In this document: in pieces, positions 34,805 to 45,250 of the stretch
Position numbering within the stretch: position 1 is the stretch's first letter
Layout: every line of letters starts with the position of its first letter
Assembly (NCBI GenBank): GCA_031002005.1
Contig: CM061920.1
Location: forward strand, 107,505,447-107,569,446
Reading direction: 5' to 3'
Source of the DNA: Vandiemenella viatica
Lineage: Eukaryota; Arthropoda; Insecta; Orthoptera; Morabidae
DNA length: 64,000 bases
The notes under the pieces: generated by a model
Database searches by the model: none
Told to the model about the DNA's origin: nothing
Seen by the model: the letters and a program-made list of their open reading frames with translations, nothing else
Program-made: the position numbers and the translations under genes

Positions 34805-34915
34805 AGTCACCCAAAATATAGTGCAGCTGTGTTCATTGTGTTTCTTCTTCTTTTTATGTGTTGCATCAGCCTCCAACATTAGTAAGTGATGGGTTTACTT
34901 TACCTATCATTGTAT
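34805..34915. mobile_element. MITE family B-like fragment, diverged
   Basis: The order ACCCAAAATATAGTG, GTGTTCATTGTG, a TTCTTCTTTTT run, CATCAGCCTCCAACATTAGT and AAGTGATGGGTTTACTTTACC parallels the right half of the family B elements (CTTCAACTTTGGTGAGTG...), with many changes. Weak but consistent. Confidence 0.45.
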
Positions 34916-35472
34916 GTTTTCTGGCATAGTTCTACAATATTTTTCCTAGTTGCTGGATGTTGGATAGACATATATTTTAACTCTACAATACAAAAATTTA
35001 TTTACAGTATAACACAAGTTGTTTGCATATTCATTCATGATGTTGGCACTAAGGCAGTGTAGGGAGGGACAGACAGGGTTATAAAAAAGATATAAGTTAA
35101 AAAAGAAAGCTGAAACAGCACCGATACACAATTTTTTAATTGTTGAATAATTTCAGTGATATTGAGCTATATGATACACCAACTACTTATTTTGGCCTCA
35201 GTTGTCTGTGATCTTCACATAAAAGTCTACCCTATTGACAAATCTAGTAATACTAACTCTATTACATTCTTGGTCCAGAAATCATATCGACATATCCTCT
35301 GTTGGATTAGATAAGACATTTTTAATGTTACATACCTTCTTTTTTTGCTTAACACGAAGAACTAATACCAGAAAAAAAAAAACAGAATATCAATCATATC
35401 CATCAATGTACATCAATACCTACAAAGAACCATAATTTCTAGAATTTTAAGCTTCACCTATATACCATTTAC

Positions 35473-35704
35473 CTTTTTAGCTGAATACAAAGCACCATTG
35501 GAGGTTTCTCCAGTGAGAACTTCTTGTTGGCAGGAACTTTCCGATGACATCTTTCACATCTATAGGCATCATCTCCATCAAGTCTCTCATGTGTGAAATA
35601 TGTAGCCAGAGCATCTGTCAATGTATTAGCTCTTCGTATATCTAGCAACAAGTCCTGAAAATGCTGAAATGTTGTCGACACAGCTCGACACTGAAGACAG
35701 GTCA
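35473..35704 (-). CDS. USP36: USP36/scrawny-type deubiquitinase, zinc-binding exon
   Basis: A tttttag acceptor and a gtaaat donor bound 232 bases (2 bases in, 2 out). It encodes [21 protein letters not shown], then [44 protein letters not shown] in outline and ends with LCIQLK. The two Cys pairs (CLQC and CERC) form the USP zinc-finger knuckle, L-x-x-A-L-x-x-Y/F-F is the conserved helix between them, and the end leads into the L-K-R-F block. These features place it in the USP36/42 group of cysteine proteases that remove ubiquitin from nucleolar and chromatin targets. Confidence 0.93.
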
Positions 35705-36060
35705 CTAAAAACAGAAGGAAAAAAAAACATAAATCTGTCAATATTTACGATAATCTGCATTGTTCTATAAGGAAACATACAACTGATATTTCTATTTTGT
35801 TTTAATCATAATTTTCCTTTTAAAAGAACTTTGAAGAAACTTTAAAATATCACAGCATACAGAAGAGATTGAAGGGAGGAAATTTAGTAAATTTCTTTCT
35901 TTTAACAAACAGCAAATCTAGAAAAATGCTAATCGATTTGACTTAAAGATTAATACTAAGCTGAAGATAAATATATGTCTGAAACTAATACTGGATGTAC
36001 AACTATGCTTTATTAAAATCTTAATAAAAATTTCCAAACACTGTAGATATGACATCTCAC

Positions 36061-36128
36061 CTTCTGAACGAATATATCCACCAAATATCTGATTCAAAGG
36101 AGTTGTTTCCTTACTATAGTTGTCTAAC
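36061..36128 (-). CDS. USP36: USP36/scrawny-type deubiquitinase, small internal exon
   Basis: A ctag acceptor and a gtgaga donor bound 68 bases (1 base in, 1 out). The residues LDNYSKETTPLNQIFGGYIR correspond to the segment just before the zinc knuckle in USP36/scrawny, where Q-I-F-G-G-Y-x-R-S is strongly conserved. It joins in frame to the exon at 35704. Exons for the catalytic Cys box and the NQEDAHEF-type box should be further upstream, to the right. None was recognised up to the N gap. Confidence 0.93.
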
Positions 36129-37349
36129 CTAGAAGGAAGAAATAAATAATGAAATTATTAACCAACATAGCCAAACGAACCAGCACACACGCACAAACTC
36201 ACAAAACAAATAGTTAGCATTTACAGATACATTGTTTTGTTTCTCCCATACACATACACTGTGAATTTGTCTTGGAAAGTGAAGCAAAAGTGGCTACTTC
36301 ACCTCTAGTTATAAGCAATTCTTTGTGAAACATAATGTAACCTATTTGTCTTTCATTACGCTCTTCAAAAAATTAAGTTTACATGAAATAAAATAAATGG
36401 TTCATTTATTGCAATTAAGTGACAGTCGTTGGTATATGTGTGGTATTTTATTCCTTATGTTATGAGAAAGTTTTGAATGAGTGTGTCAAACTTTGTGTTT
36501 TAAATTTATTTCAATACCTGTTAGTTTAATTAAAGGGTGCCGTACTGTGGCTACAATCTTATTTAAGTGTGGTTTGACTCGCTGAAATTGTTTATTCTGT
36601 TCAAAGCAAAGTCAAAAAGATTGCAAATTCATTACAATTTCATTTAAGTTTATTTCCACTTAGTTTCAAATATTTTTGATTAAGTTTTAACTGATTGTAA
36701 CAGTAGACAGTTGTTTGTGCCATTGTTTTCTATTCTGTAAATAAGAAATTGTGCCTTTATAGGCATCAAGAATTTTCTCTGTGGCTTATGGAATGTCACT
36801 ATACCAGCAGCTAGTGAAGCTGCTCCCACTACTGCCAGGAGAAAGCTACACCAACTTTAAAACACTTTGGTGATCCTAGATAATAAGTGTCTGGTTTTTA
36901 TTTTGAAAGCGTTCCAAAAACAGAAGTAAAAGGCATCTTAAGCTCTCTTATTTAAAGTAACTACATCATCACAGTTGAGAAAGTTAATGAGAGTAATATT
37001 AACCAGCAATTTTCAAGTATATAAGAACTAAATGCAATAATATTCTGAATTCCATTGTATGGCGAGTTATGTGAAAGTGCTCAATTAATTGCAAGTATTC
37101 CTAGTCCCATTAAATATAGACTGTGGACGAATTTGTTTTAAGGTACATATAAATTAGCAACATCATGGCAGAAATGCTTGCAACTTAGGTACATTACAAA
37201 GATTTGCCGTCCATCAACCCAGTAGACTTATAGAGTACACAACAGTGTGTAAGGTAACCTAAAAATTTGGTAACTGTGTAACAAAATTTGTTATCAGAAC
37301 CATGAGTTAAATTGAATAGCATTGCATATCATTTTTAAAGTCAGTTAGT
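36129..37349. other. Intronic or upstream sequence, no gene recognised
   Basis: AT-rich sequence upstream of the last visible exon of the protease. I looked for the catalytic Cys and Q-E-D-A-H boxes on the minus strand and did not see them. No repeat structure was noted. Confidence 0.4.
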
Positions 37350-40300
37350 AAGGCAATAAGCTCAGCACCGGGGTGAGTGCTAAACCGATTTGCCTTAGCT
37401 GTAACCGTGATTCTGCCTTGGGTAATTTTAGTCTGTGCATTGCTACATTAACCTGGCCGCCACCTAATTGAATCAAACCCCAATTAGGAAAGGTAATAGT
37501 CAATAAAAGTCACTGATAAATGAGATAGATGTTCACTATATTCTTCAGTTTTAAACAAAGTCACAGAACTAAACTGGCATCAAAAATCATCTCCAAAGAA
37601 TTTTATTTGCAGATTCGAATAACACATTCCAGAAAGATCAACCTCATGACCCCTAAGTGAATTTATAGTTACATGAGGCGTTCTTATTTCGCCACAAGCT
37701 AGCCTCAAAGTTCCACAAGCTTGACCGAAATCTGCATCTGTCCCACTGCGCGCCCAATTAGCTCCACAAAGAAGTGTAGTCACGCCCTAACTGAATCTTA
37801 AGACTGGGGTGAGGAAAGCCTATGGCTGCTATATATAGAAAAACCCATGGAAGCACAACTTTTTCCAGTTTCCCAAGTTAGCAATCTCACGATCTGATCA
37901 AATGTCGCCTTTAAAGCTTGAAGATTTCATCAGACTTACGACCTTGATGACTTGAGATATTCCTATAGATCTGAAATTTTGGCAGTAGCTAGACCATTTA
38001 AGTTATAATTTTGATCCTTATAAAAAAAATAGTTCGGCAGTAAAAAATTATTTTCCGAGATTAATAACTTCTACAATTTTACAGTTACAAAATTGAAATT
38101 ACCTTTATTTACTTATAATTGAATTCTCTTTCATTTGATACTAAAAACTACCGTTTACTATTTTCAACAGGGTGAAATAAAACTCTGTCAACAAAATAGA
38201 ATTTAACTAATTAATATTTCCTAAGCTATTAAAGCTATCGATCTGAAAGTGGCTTTTAAACGATTCTACATATTCCAAAATGATTACTGAGCAATTATGA
38301 AGTCTCTACCTGTTTTCTCCGATTTATTATGAATTTTTAAAGTAGACGCTGCTTCAAGATGATGCAACTGGCTTATTCAGATACTTCCTCAAAACTGTAA
38401 AAATCTGATTTCTAGCTTGAAATCATTTAGTAACTGACTTTAAAATGATATGTAATGCTATTCAATTTAACTCGCGGTTCTGAAAACAAATTTTGTTACA
38501 CAATTACGATCAGATCACAGGACTGTTCCCATATGAACAGGAAAACGTAGTGTTCCCAAGGGTGTTTCTATCTATAGCAGCCCTACGTTTTCCATGTGGC
38601 CAGTTTGTTTCAAGTCATCTAAGCGTAACCGTGCTCCACAGCGTGTCATTTTGGCGCAATATAGACATCGGCCAGTCTTCCAGATTCGGTTAGAGCTAAA
38701 GTTTCAGTGTGGTTAGTGCAAAACCTTCTGTCTCAACTGTAACTGTGATTCTGCCTTGGATAATTTTAGTCTGTGCTTTGCAACATTAACTTGACCACCA
38801 CCTAATTTGATTAAACCCCAAATTATGCTGATAGATGTTCACTATATTCTTCAATTTTAAACAAAGTCACAAAACTAAACTGGCATCAAAAATCATCTCC
38901 AAAGAATATTATTTGTAGATTCGATTAACACATTCGAGACAGATGAAAACCCATTATTCAAAATAAAGTTCACTAATACATGGAAGATGGTAAAATTTCA
39001 TCACACACCCAGAAAATTCAATGTTTCTGCCAACGACCTTTAATTAAGTTACACCGCCGTGGCACATGGCATAAAATTCCATCTCAGAGCAGCAATGTGC
39101 TTGCTCGAACGACTTGTGAAAGACTGGCCGGTATCTACATCGCACCACAAAGTAGCATTATGCTCGCTCAAATGACTTTAAACAGACTGGCCACGAGAAA
39201 AACCTAGGGCTGCTATAGATAGAAACACCCTTGGGAACACTACGTTTTCCTGTTCATATGGGAACAGTCCTGTGATCTGATCAAATGTAGACTTTAAAGC
39301 TTGAATATTTCATCATGCATATGACCCTGATGACTTAAAATATCCCTATAGATCTGAAATTTTGTCAGTAGCTAGGTTGATTAAAAATTGTTAATTTTGA
39401 TCCTTATAAAAAGTTTCAGTTTTTCAGTATTTTTCTGAAAATTTCAGTTTTTCTTTAGAAAATAACTTCCATTTTGGAAGGGCATGCAAGGTAATCTAAA
39501 AATTTTGTAACTGTGTAACAAGTTATTTCGGTTTCATAGCTGTAAAATTGTAGAAGTTATTAACAAGTTTTGGAATCTCAGAACATAATTTTTTTTTACG
39601 GCCAATCTATTGAAGCTACAAATTTTTTATAAGGATCAAAATTAACAATTTTTAATCATCCTAGCTACTACCAAAATTTCAGATCAATAGGAATATTCAA
39701 AGTCACCAAGGTCATACACATGACAAAATCTTGAAGCCCTAGATACGACATTTGATCAGATCGTGAGACTACTTTCGTGAGAAACCAGAAGACAAAGTGT
39801 TCCCACGGGCTTTTCTCTATACAGCAGCCCTAGGTTTTCTTCATGGCCAGTCTGTTTCAAGCCATCTAGAGTAACCACACTCTGCAGTGTCATTTTGGCA
39901 CGATGTAGACACCGGCCAATCTTGCAGAATTAGTTAGAGCATGACTATGCTGTTCCGAGGTAGAATTTTATGCCATGTGGCACATGGCGTAACTTAAGTA
40001 AAGGTCGTTGGCAGAAATATTGAATTTTCGGGGCATATGACGAAATTTTACCATCTTCCATTCATTAGTGAGCTTTATTTTGAACAATGGAGTTTGGTCT
40101 GGCTCAACTGTGTTAATCGGTCCTGCATTTACATCTCTTTGGAGACATTGTCTGACGCCAATTTAGTTTTGTGACTTTGTTATAACTGAAAAATATAGTG
40201 AACATCTGTCACCTTTATCAGTGACTTTTACTGTTCCTTTCCTAATTTGGGGTTTAATCAAATTGGGTAGCGGCCAAGTTAATGTTGCAAAGCACAGACA

Positions 40301-40402
40301 AAAATTATCCAAGGCAGAATCACGGTTACAGTTGAGATTGAAGGTTTAGCACTCACCGTGTTGGGTAATATTTCCCTATCCTTCCTTAGTTTTATTGCCT
40401 TA
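37350..40402. mobile_element. Nested inverted-repeat block, about 3 kb
   Basis: The outer ends (AAGGCAATAA at 37350; TTATTGCCTT at 40393-40402) are inverted. The inner 290 bp (GGTGAGTGCTAAACC, GTGATTCTGCCTTGG, CTGATAAA blocks) at 37370-37640 recurs inverted at 40080-40375 and directly at 38690-38946. A second unit (GTGTTCCCAAGGGTGTTTC, CAGCCCTACGTTTTCC, CATCGGCC) recurs at 38490-38700, inverted at 39190-39260, and direct again at 39790-39960. A third (GATCCTTATAAAAA, AGCTA-TTTAA) recurs at 38000, 39380 and 39640. It looks like a non-autonomous fold-back element that has been inserted into or duplicated internally. No coding. Confidence 0.75.
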
Positions 40403-40946
40403 AAAGCATTTTCCCGCTCATTTAATACAGTAAATAAATAATAACAAAAGAATCTTAATAATAAAACAACCTTAAACTGATGTCATGAAGAACCATAAAA
40501 ATCTAAAAGTCAAAATTTTAATATGAATACATTTTGTTGCAGCTGTTTTCAATGGTTGTATTAACATTTTGATGTACAGTTTGTATAATCTAAAAAATTT
40601 GTTAAAAGAGGTAAGGATATTTTTAAGTCTATTGCGCCATGTTCCTGACACTACAACAATCAAAAATAACTTAAACAATTAATTTTTTTTAAAAGAGATA
40701 ATTCAAATTTCACTATCACAGTATGTTGCCAGGACAGAGTCACTGTGACTGAAATTTGAGTCTATATGTAAATTCTAAGTATGTGTTTTAGTAAGATAAA
40801 GAATTTTAATTTTGTAAGTAAAATAGTTAAGACCACAAAATTAGGTTCAAGAAATAGAGAAAAATTCATTTAATAAAAAAAAATATACCAGTTTGACAGT
40901 AATTTGAGATATAAAAAAGGGGGGAAAGGAATTTTAACGTAGAAGT

Positions 40947-41247
40947 TTAACCCTTTGACTGCCGACGGCGCATCGTCTACCTGCCGCGCTGAGGCCGGCA
41001 ACCTGTGCTAAGTGATTATTCCTGGGGACGGAGCGGCCCGCGCTGTCTCACACGCCCAGTGCTGGATGTTCCTGGTGTTACCTCTCACGGCAGATACACA
41101 ATAAATACCCTCACTACATAGTTTCTCTGCAAATAAATTATCGCAGAATCAAACAATCATTAACCCTATTTTTCGTCACTAATAATTACATCTTGCTTGT
41201 AGTTTTTACTAGATTTTCGCAGCTTATGTCAAAAGCGTCGTGATTCA
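40947..41247 (+). mobile_element. piggyBac-like terminus, cut by assembly gap
   Basis: TTAA (40947-40950) is followed by CCCTTTGACTGCCGACGGCG and CATCGTCTACCTGCC. A TTAA target duplication next to CCCTTTG/ACTGCC is typical of piggyBac superfamily ends. The following 250 bases are GC-richer than their surroundings. The other end would lie in or beyond the N gap. No transposase visible. Confidence 0.55.
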
Positions 41248-42247
41248 NNNNNNNNNNNNNNNNNNNNNNNNNNNNNNNNNNNNNNNNNNNNNNNNNNNNN
41301 NNNNNNNNNNNNNNNNNNNNNNNNNNNNNNNNNNNNNNNNNNNNNNNNNNNNNNNNNNNNNNNNNNNNNNNNNNNNNNNNNNNNNNNNNNNNNNNNNNNN
41401 NNNNNNNNNNNNNNNNNNNNNNNNNNNNNNNNNNNNNNNNNNNNNNNNNNNNNNNNNNNNNNNNNNNNNNNNNNNNNNNNNNNNNNNNNNNNNNNNNNNN
41501 NNNNNNNNNNNNNNNNNNNNNNNNNNNNNNNNNNNNNNNNNNNNNNNNNNNNNNNNNNNNNNNNNNNNNNNNNNNNNNNNNNNNNNNNNNNNNNNNNNNN
41601 NNNNNNNNNNNNNNNNNNNNNNNNNNNNNNNNNNNNNNNNNNNNNNNNNNNNNNNNNNNNNNNNNNNNNNNNNNNNNNNNNNNNNNNNNNNNNNNNNNNN
41701 NNNNNNNNNNNNNNNNNNNNNNNNNNNNNNNNNNNNNNNNNNNNNNNNNNNNNNNNNNNNNNNNNNNNNNNNNNNNNNNNNNNNNNNNNNNNNNNNNNNN
41801 NNNNNNNNNNNNNNNNNNNNNNNNNNNNNNNNNNNNNNNNNNNNNNNNNNNNNNNNNNNNNNNNNNNNNNNNNNNNNNNNNNNNNNNNNNNNNNNNNNNN
41901 NNNNNNNNNNNNNNNNNNNNNNNNNNNNNNNNNNNNNNNNNNNNNNNNNNNNNNNNNNNNNNNNNNNNNNNNNNNNNNNNNNNNNNNNNNNNNNNNNNNN
42001 NNNNNNNNNNNNNNNNNNNNNNNNNNNNNNNNNNNNNNNNNNNNNNNNNNNNNNNNNNNNNNNNNNNNNNNNNNNNNNNNNNNNNNNNNNNNNNNNNNNN
42101 NNNNNNNNNNNNNNNNNNNNNNNNNNNNNNNNNNNNNNNNNNNNNNNNNNNNNNNNNNNNNNNNNNNNNNNNNNNNNNNNNNNNNNNNNNNNNNNNNNNN
42201 NNNNNNNNNNNNNNNNNNNNNNNNNNNNNNNNNNNNNNNNNNNNNNN
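41248..42247. other. Assembly gap, exactly 1000 N
   Basis: A run of exactly 1000 N, the usual placeholder for a scaffold join of unknown size. Any open frame through it is meaningless. The true distance and even the adjacency of the flanks are not certain. Confidence 1.
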
Positions 42248-42259
42248 GCTTTAGACCAG

Positions 42260-43410
42260 GATTTTCATGCAAATTTCAATTAACACACTATATCTGAGAC
42301 ATTTTGGATGAAATGGACAAAGGAGACCAAATGGATAGTGTAACACTAGATATTTCAAAGGCTTTTGACAGAGTTTGTCAAAAAATGGTAGTAAGAAAGG
42401 GTTAAAACTATTGGAGTGGATGAAAAAGTGTTTTCCTGGATTGGAAAATTCTTAAAATTTAGAAAAAAAGGGGTCAGGATAGGGAATGCAGTTTTATTAG
42501 AAGTGCAAGTGAAAATGGGAGTGCCACAGGATAGTATATTGGGACCATTGCTAATCATTATTTTAATGAATAACCGTATTGGTGGTTTACTGTTGAAAGC
42601 TAGGTTATTTGCAAATGACATAATGCTACATAATAGGATTATAATGTTAGAAGACTGTGAACAGCTGCTGGGTGATTTGGCAAGGATATCTACATGGGAT
42701 AAAGATAAATTTTAAGAAGAACCAGCTTGTTATGTACACAAATAAAAAACTAAAGTTTGATTAAGTATATAAGGTGGGGAAAGAATTGTTTGTTGAAGAC
42801 TTGGAATGTAAATATCTTGGTATATCATTTGATAACAAACTGGACACATTGGACAGATAGTAGGAAAAGGTTTCAAAAGCCTTCACTAGTTGGATAGAGT
42901 GATTAGGGGATGTACCAGAGAAGTAAAGGAATTGAGTTACAAAACATTTGTCAGACCATTGGTTGAATATGGTGACGTATTATGGGACCCTCATTTTGGG
43001 TATTAAGTGCAGGAGTTGGAGGAGGAGCAAAGAAGGGCTGCTAGATTTGTTCCTGGAAATTACTGCATAACACAGTCAGTAATTGATGTGGTAAAAGGTA
43101 ATGGGATTTGTTGGAAAACAGGAGAAGAGTGAAGAGAGTGAAGGGAGTGTACAAGTCATATCTTGGTAGTGAGGCATGGAAATAGATTGGTGTAAGAATT
43201 AGGAATAGTGCTTGGAAAAGAAAAGATGACCATGGCCACAAGCTGGTACTCAATTTCAGAAAAAAGGTGGGGAAAGATTTTCTCTCATAAGTAAGGGGGG
43301 TCAGAGTTTGGAATAAGTTACCAGAAGAAATGGTGAATAATTTTCAAAAAATGTTGATATTTCTAGAGGGCATAAGTAGGTACAGGAAAGGGAAAAGGTG
43401 GGAGAGTCAG
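42260..43410 (+). mobile_element. LINE reverse transcriptase remnant (CR1/L2-like)
   Basis: Plus-strand frames read ISKAFDRVCQK-like residues, then VKMGVPQDSILGPLLIIILMN, ARLFANDIML (degenerate Y/F-A-D-D box with D to N change), DLECKYLGISFD-like residues, RPLVEYGDVLWDPHF, QRRAARFV and RVWNKLPEEMVNNF. This is the RT palm through the C-terminal region in correct order, with several frameshifts and a mutated catalytic Asp. The 5' part is lost in the N gap or truncated. The wording of the C-terminus resembles CR1/L2-type elements. Confidence 0.8.
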
Positions 43411-43839
43411 TAAATTGGCACTGGCATGTGCACTCCATCACAATGAAATTAAATTATTGGTTCTGATATATTTTACCATGTGTTTCAACTGTAAACTCAA
43501 ACTTTATTCTCTTTGCATTTAAAACAAACATAGGAATTAAAAATCCTTGGTGTTTCTGTATTAAACACATTATACATTCTGGCTGAAATGCCGTGGTCAA
43601 TAAGTAAAACTTTGCCCTGATGTTTCATCTTCAACTGCGGAAGACAACCTCGGAGGCTAAGCGGCAACCATGTGGAGACGACACAAGAGACCTTTACCAC
43701 GCAGGGGAGTGAAGCAGGCCGGCGGAGGAGTGGGGGGGCATGGCCGGAGTGGTGGGGGCTTGACCGCTTCCCAACAAACACGGGGAATATGTACAAACAC
43801 CTCAAGGGGACTAGGATAAACGTGACGCCGCAATCTGGT

Positions 43840-44290
43840 GATGGATTATTATGTAACTCGATGAGACAAATAAAAAATGAAGAATAAAATTTTTTGATAT
43901 CCTGCTTAGTTTTCGAGATATTCTGTCTCAAATGTGAAATGGTTTTGGTTGAAATTCAGAAGAAAAAATTATTCAAAGTCAAATTTTATGATGAATTTTT
44001 ATTTAAAAAGACGAGACAAATAAAAAATAAAGAGTAAAATTTTTCGATATTTCACCTAGTTCTCGAGAAATACTGTCTCAAAAGTGAGGTGTCTTGAGTG
44101 GAAATGCAGAAGAAAAATTTCGCAAAAGTCAAATTTAATGATGGATTCTTATGTAACACGACGAAAAAACTCGATAATAAGGAATAAATGTTTTCGATAT
44201 CTTGCTTAGTTTGGGGGATATACAACATCCAAATTGAGGGGTTTAGGTTTGGATGCAGGCTGGACCAAAAATTAATTCTGTCAAAGCCAC
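43840..44290. repeat. Tandem repeat, 150-bp unit, three copies
   Basis: Units start at 43840 (GATGGATTATTATGTAAC), 43990 (GATGAATTTTTATTTAAA) and 44140 (GATGGATTCTTATGTAAC), each followed by a TCGAGA or GGGGATA block, a TCTGTCTCAAA block, and AGAAGAAAAA. The spacing is exactly 150 bp twice. The third copy decays toward 44290. It may be a short satellite array or the internal tandem part of a transposon. Confidence 0.85.
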
Positions 44291-44299
44291 AATGATTAC

Positions 44300-45250
44300 A
44301 TGGTTGACATGCAGAATGGATATTTCAGTTTTATTACTACCACTTGTGGTTAGTCTGAAATGTGTCCTAGACCAGAAAAAAAAGTAAGAGGACCCACTCT
44401 AGGGATGAGCAACCCAGACATTTTGTAGGCTGGTACCAGAAATAAAATGTTTATTCAGTCACCTTAATGAACATTCTCTTGATCAAGATGTGTTTTCTAA
44501 TTTCACAGCCCTACTTATTAGGACAATTGCAAAAAAATTATCTCTCAGTTAGATTTAGATACGGGGGGGGGGGGGGAATGTTGTACAAAAAAAAAAGAGA
44601 CTAAATTAGAAACACATTCCCCAAATTGATTTTGTTCAAAGGCCAATAACTTCTTTATTTATGAAGCCCATTTTTATTTCTGCATGAACCTGTTTCGACA
44701 TAAATAGATGAGAAAGATTTCAAAATCGGTAAAAATAGGTATAGACGTATTTACAAACAGAAACAAGTCTTATATGAAGCTTTAAAAATAACCTAAGTCA
44801 ATGGCCTGAAATAGCTATTTAAAAAATTAATAAAACTCACAGCTTCTCACATAACAGTTAATTTCATCATCCATTGTCACTATAATCAGCAACGTGACGA
44901 AAGAAATCGTAATAGTAAATTCACTGAATCGCGAAGTAAAACACGCCCCTTTAAATCTCATTTTAAACACTCGTTAAAAAATAATGCTAGTCTATTATGT
45001 GCAAAATAGCAAGTTTGCTGATTTTCTACACTACACCAAGAAAAATTTGAGAACAAAGTCATCCCATTGAGTGCTATGACTAAATATTTATAGACGTGCT
45101 GCAAAGTTTGCGGTGTCTACCGCTCACTTCAACAACGATAATTACAATTCAACTTACTTATGAAATGATATTCCAGGTTCTTTCCTGTCTGGCCTATTTG
45201 TGCAACCGTACGCAACACAAGCTGGCATTTTTAAACACTTATACACAATA
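44300..45250. other. No gene recognised; possible hAT 3' region
   Basis: A G-run (about 44565-44577) and AT-rich sequence. It may include the 3' end of the hAT element that starts at 47462, but I could not find a matching CAGAGGCGG terminus here. Confidence 0.35.

Noticed and set aside
41229..42283. Long open frames on both strands across the gap (347 codons)
   Set aside because: They consist almost entirely of undetermined residues from the N run.
43497..43931. Minus-strand frame of 144 codons near the G-rich segment
   Set aside because: It has no domain and includes a GATGTTTCATCTTCAACTGC-type repeat motif common in insect dispersed repeats; likely transposon-derived non-coding DNA.
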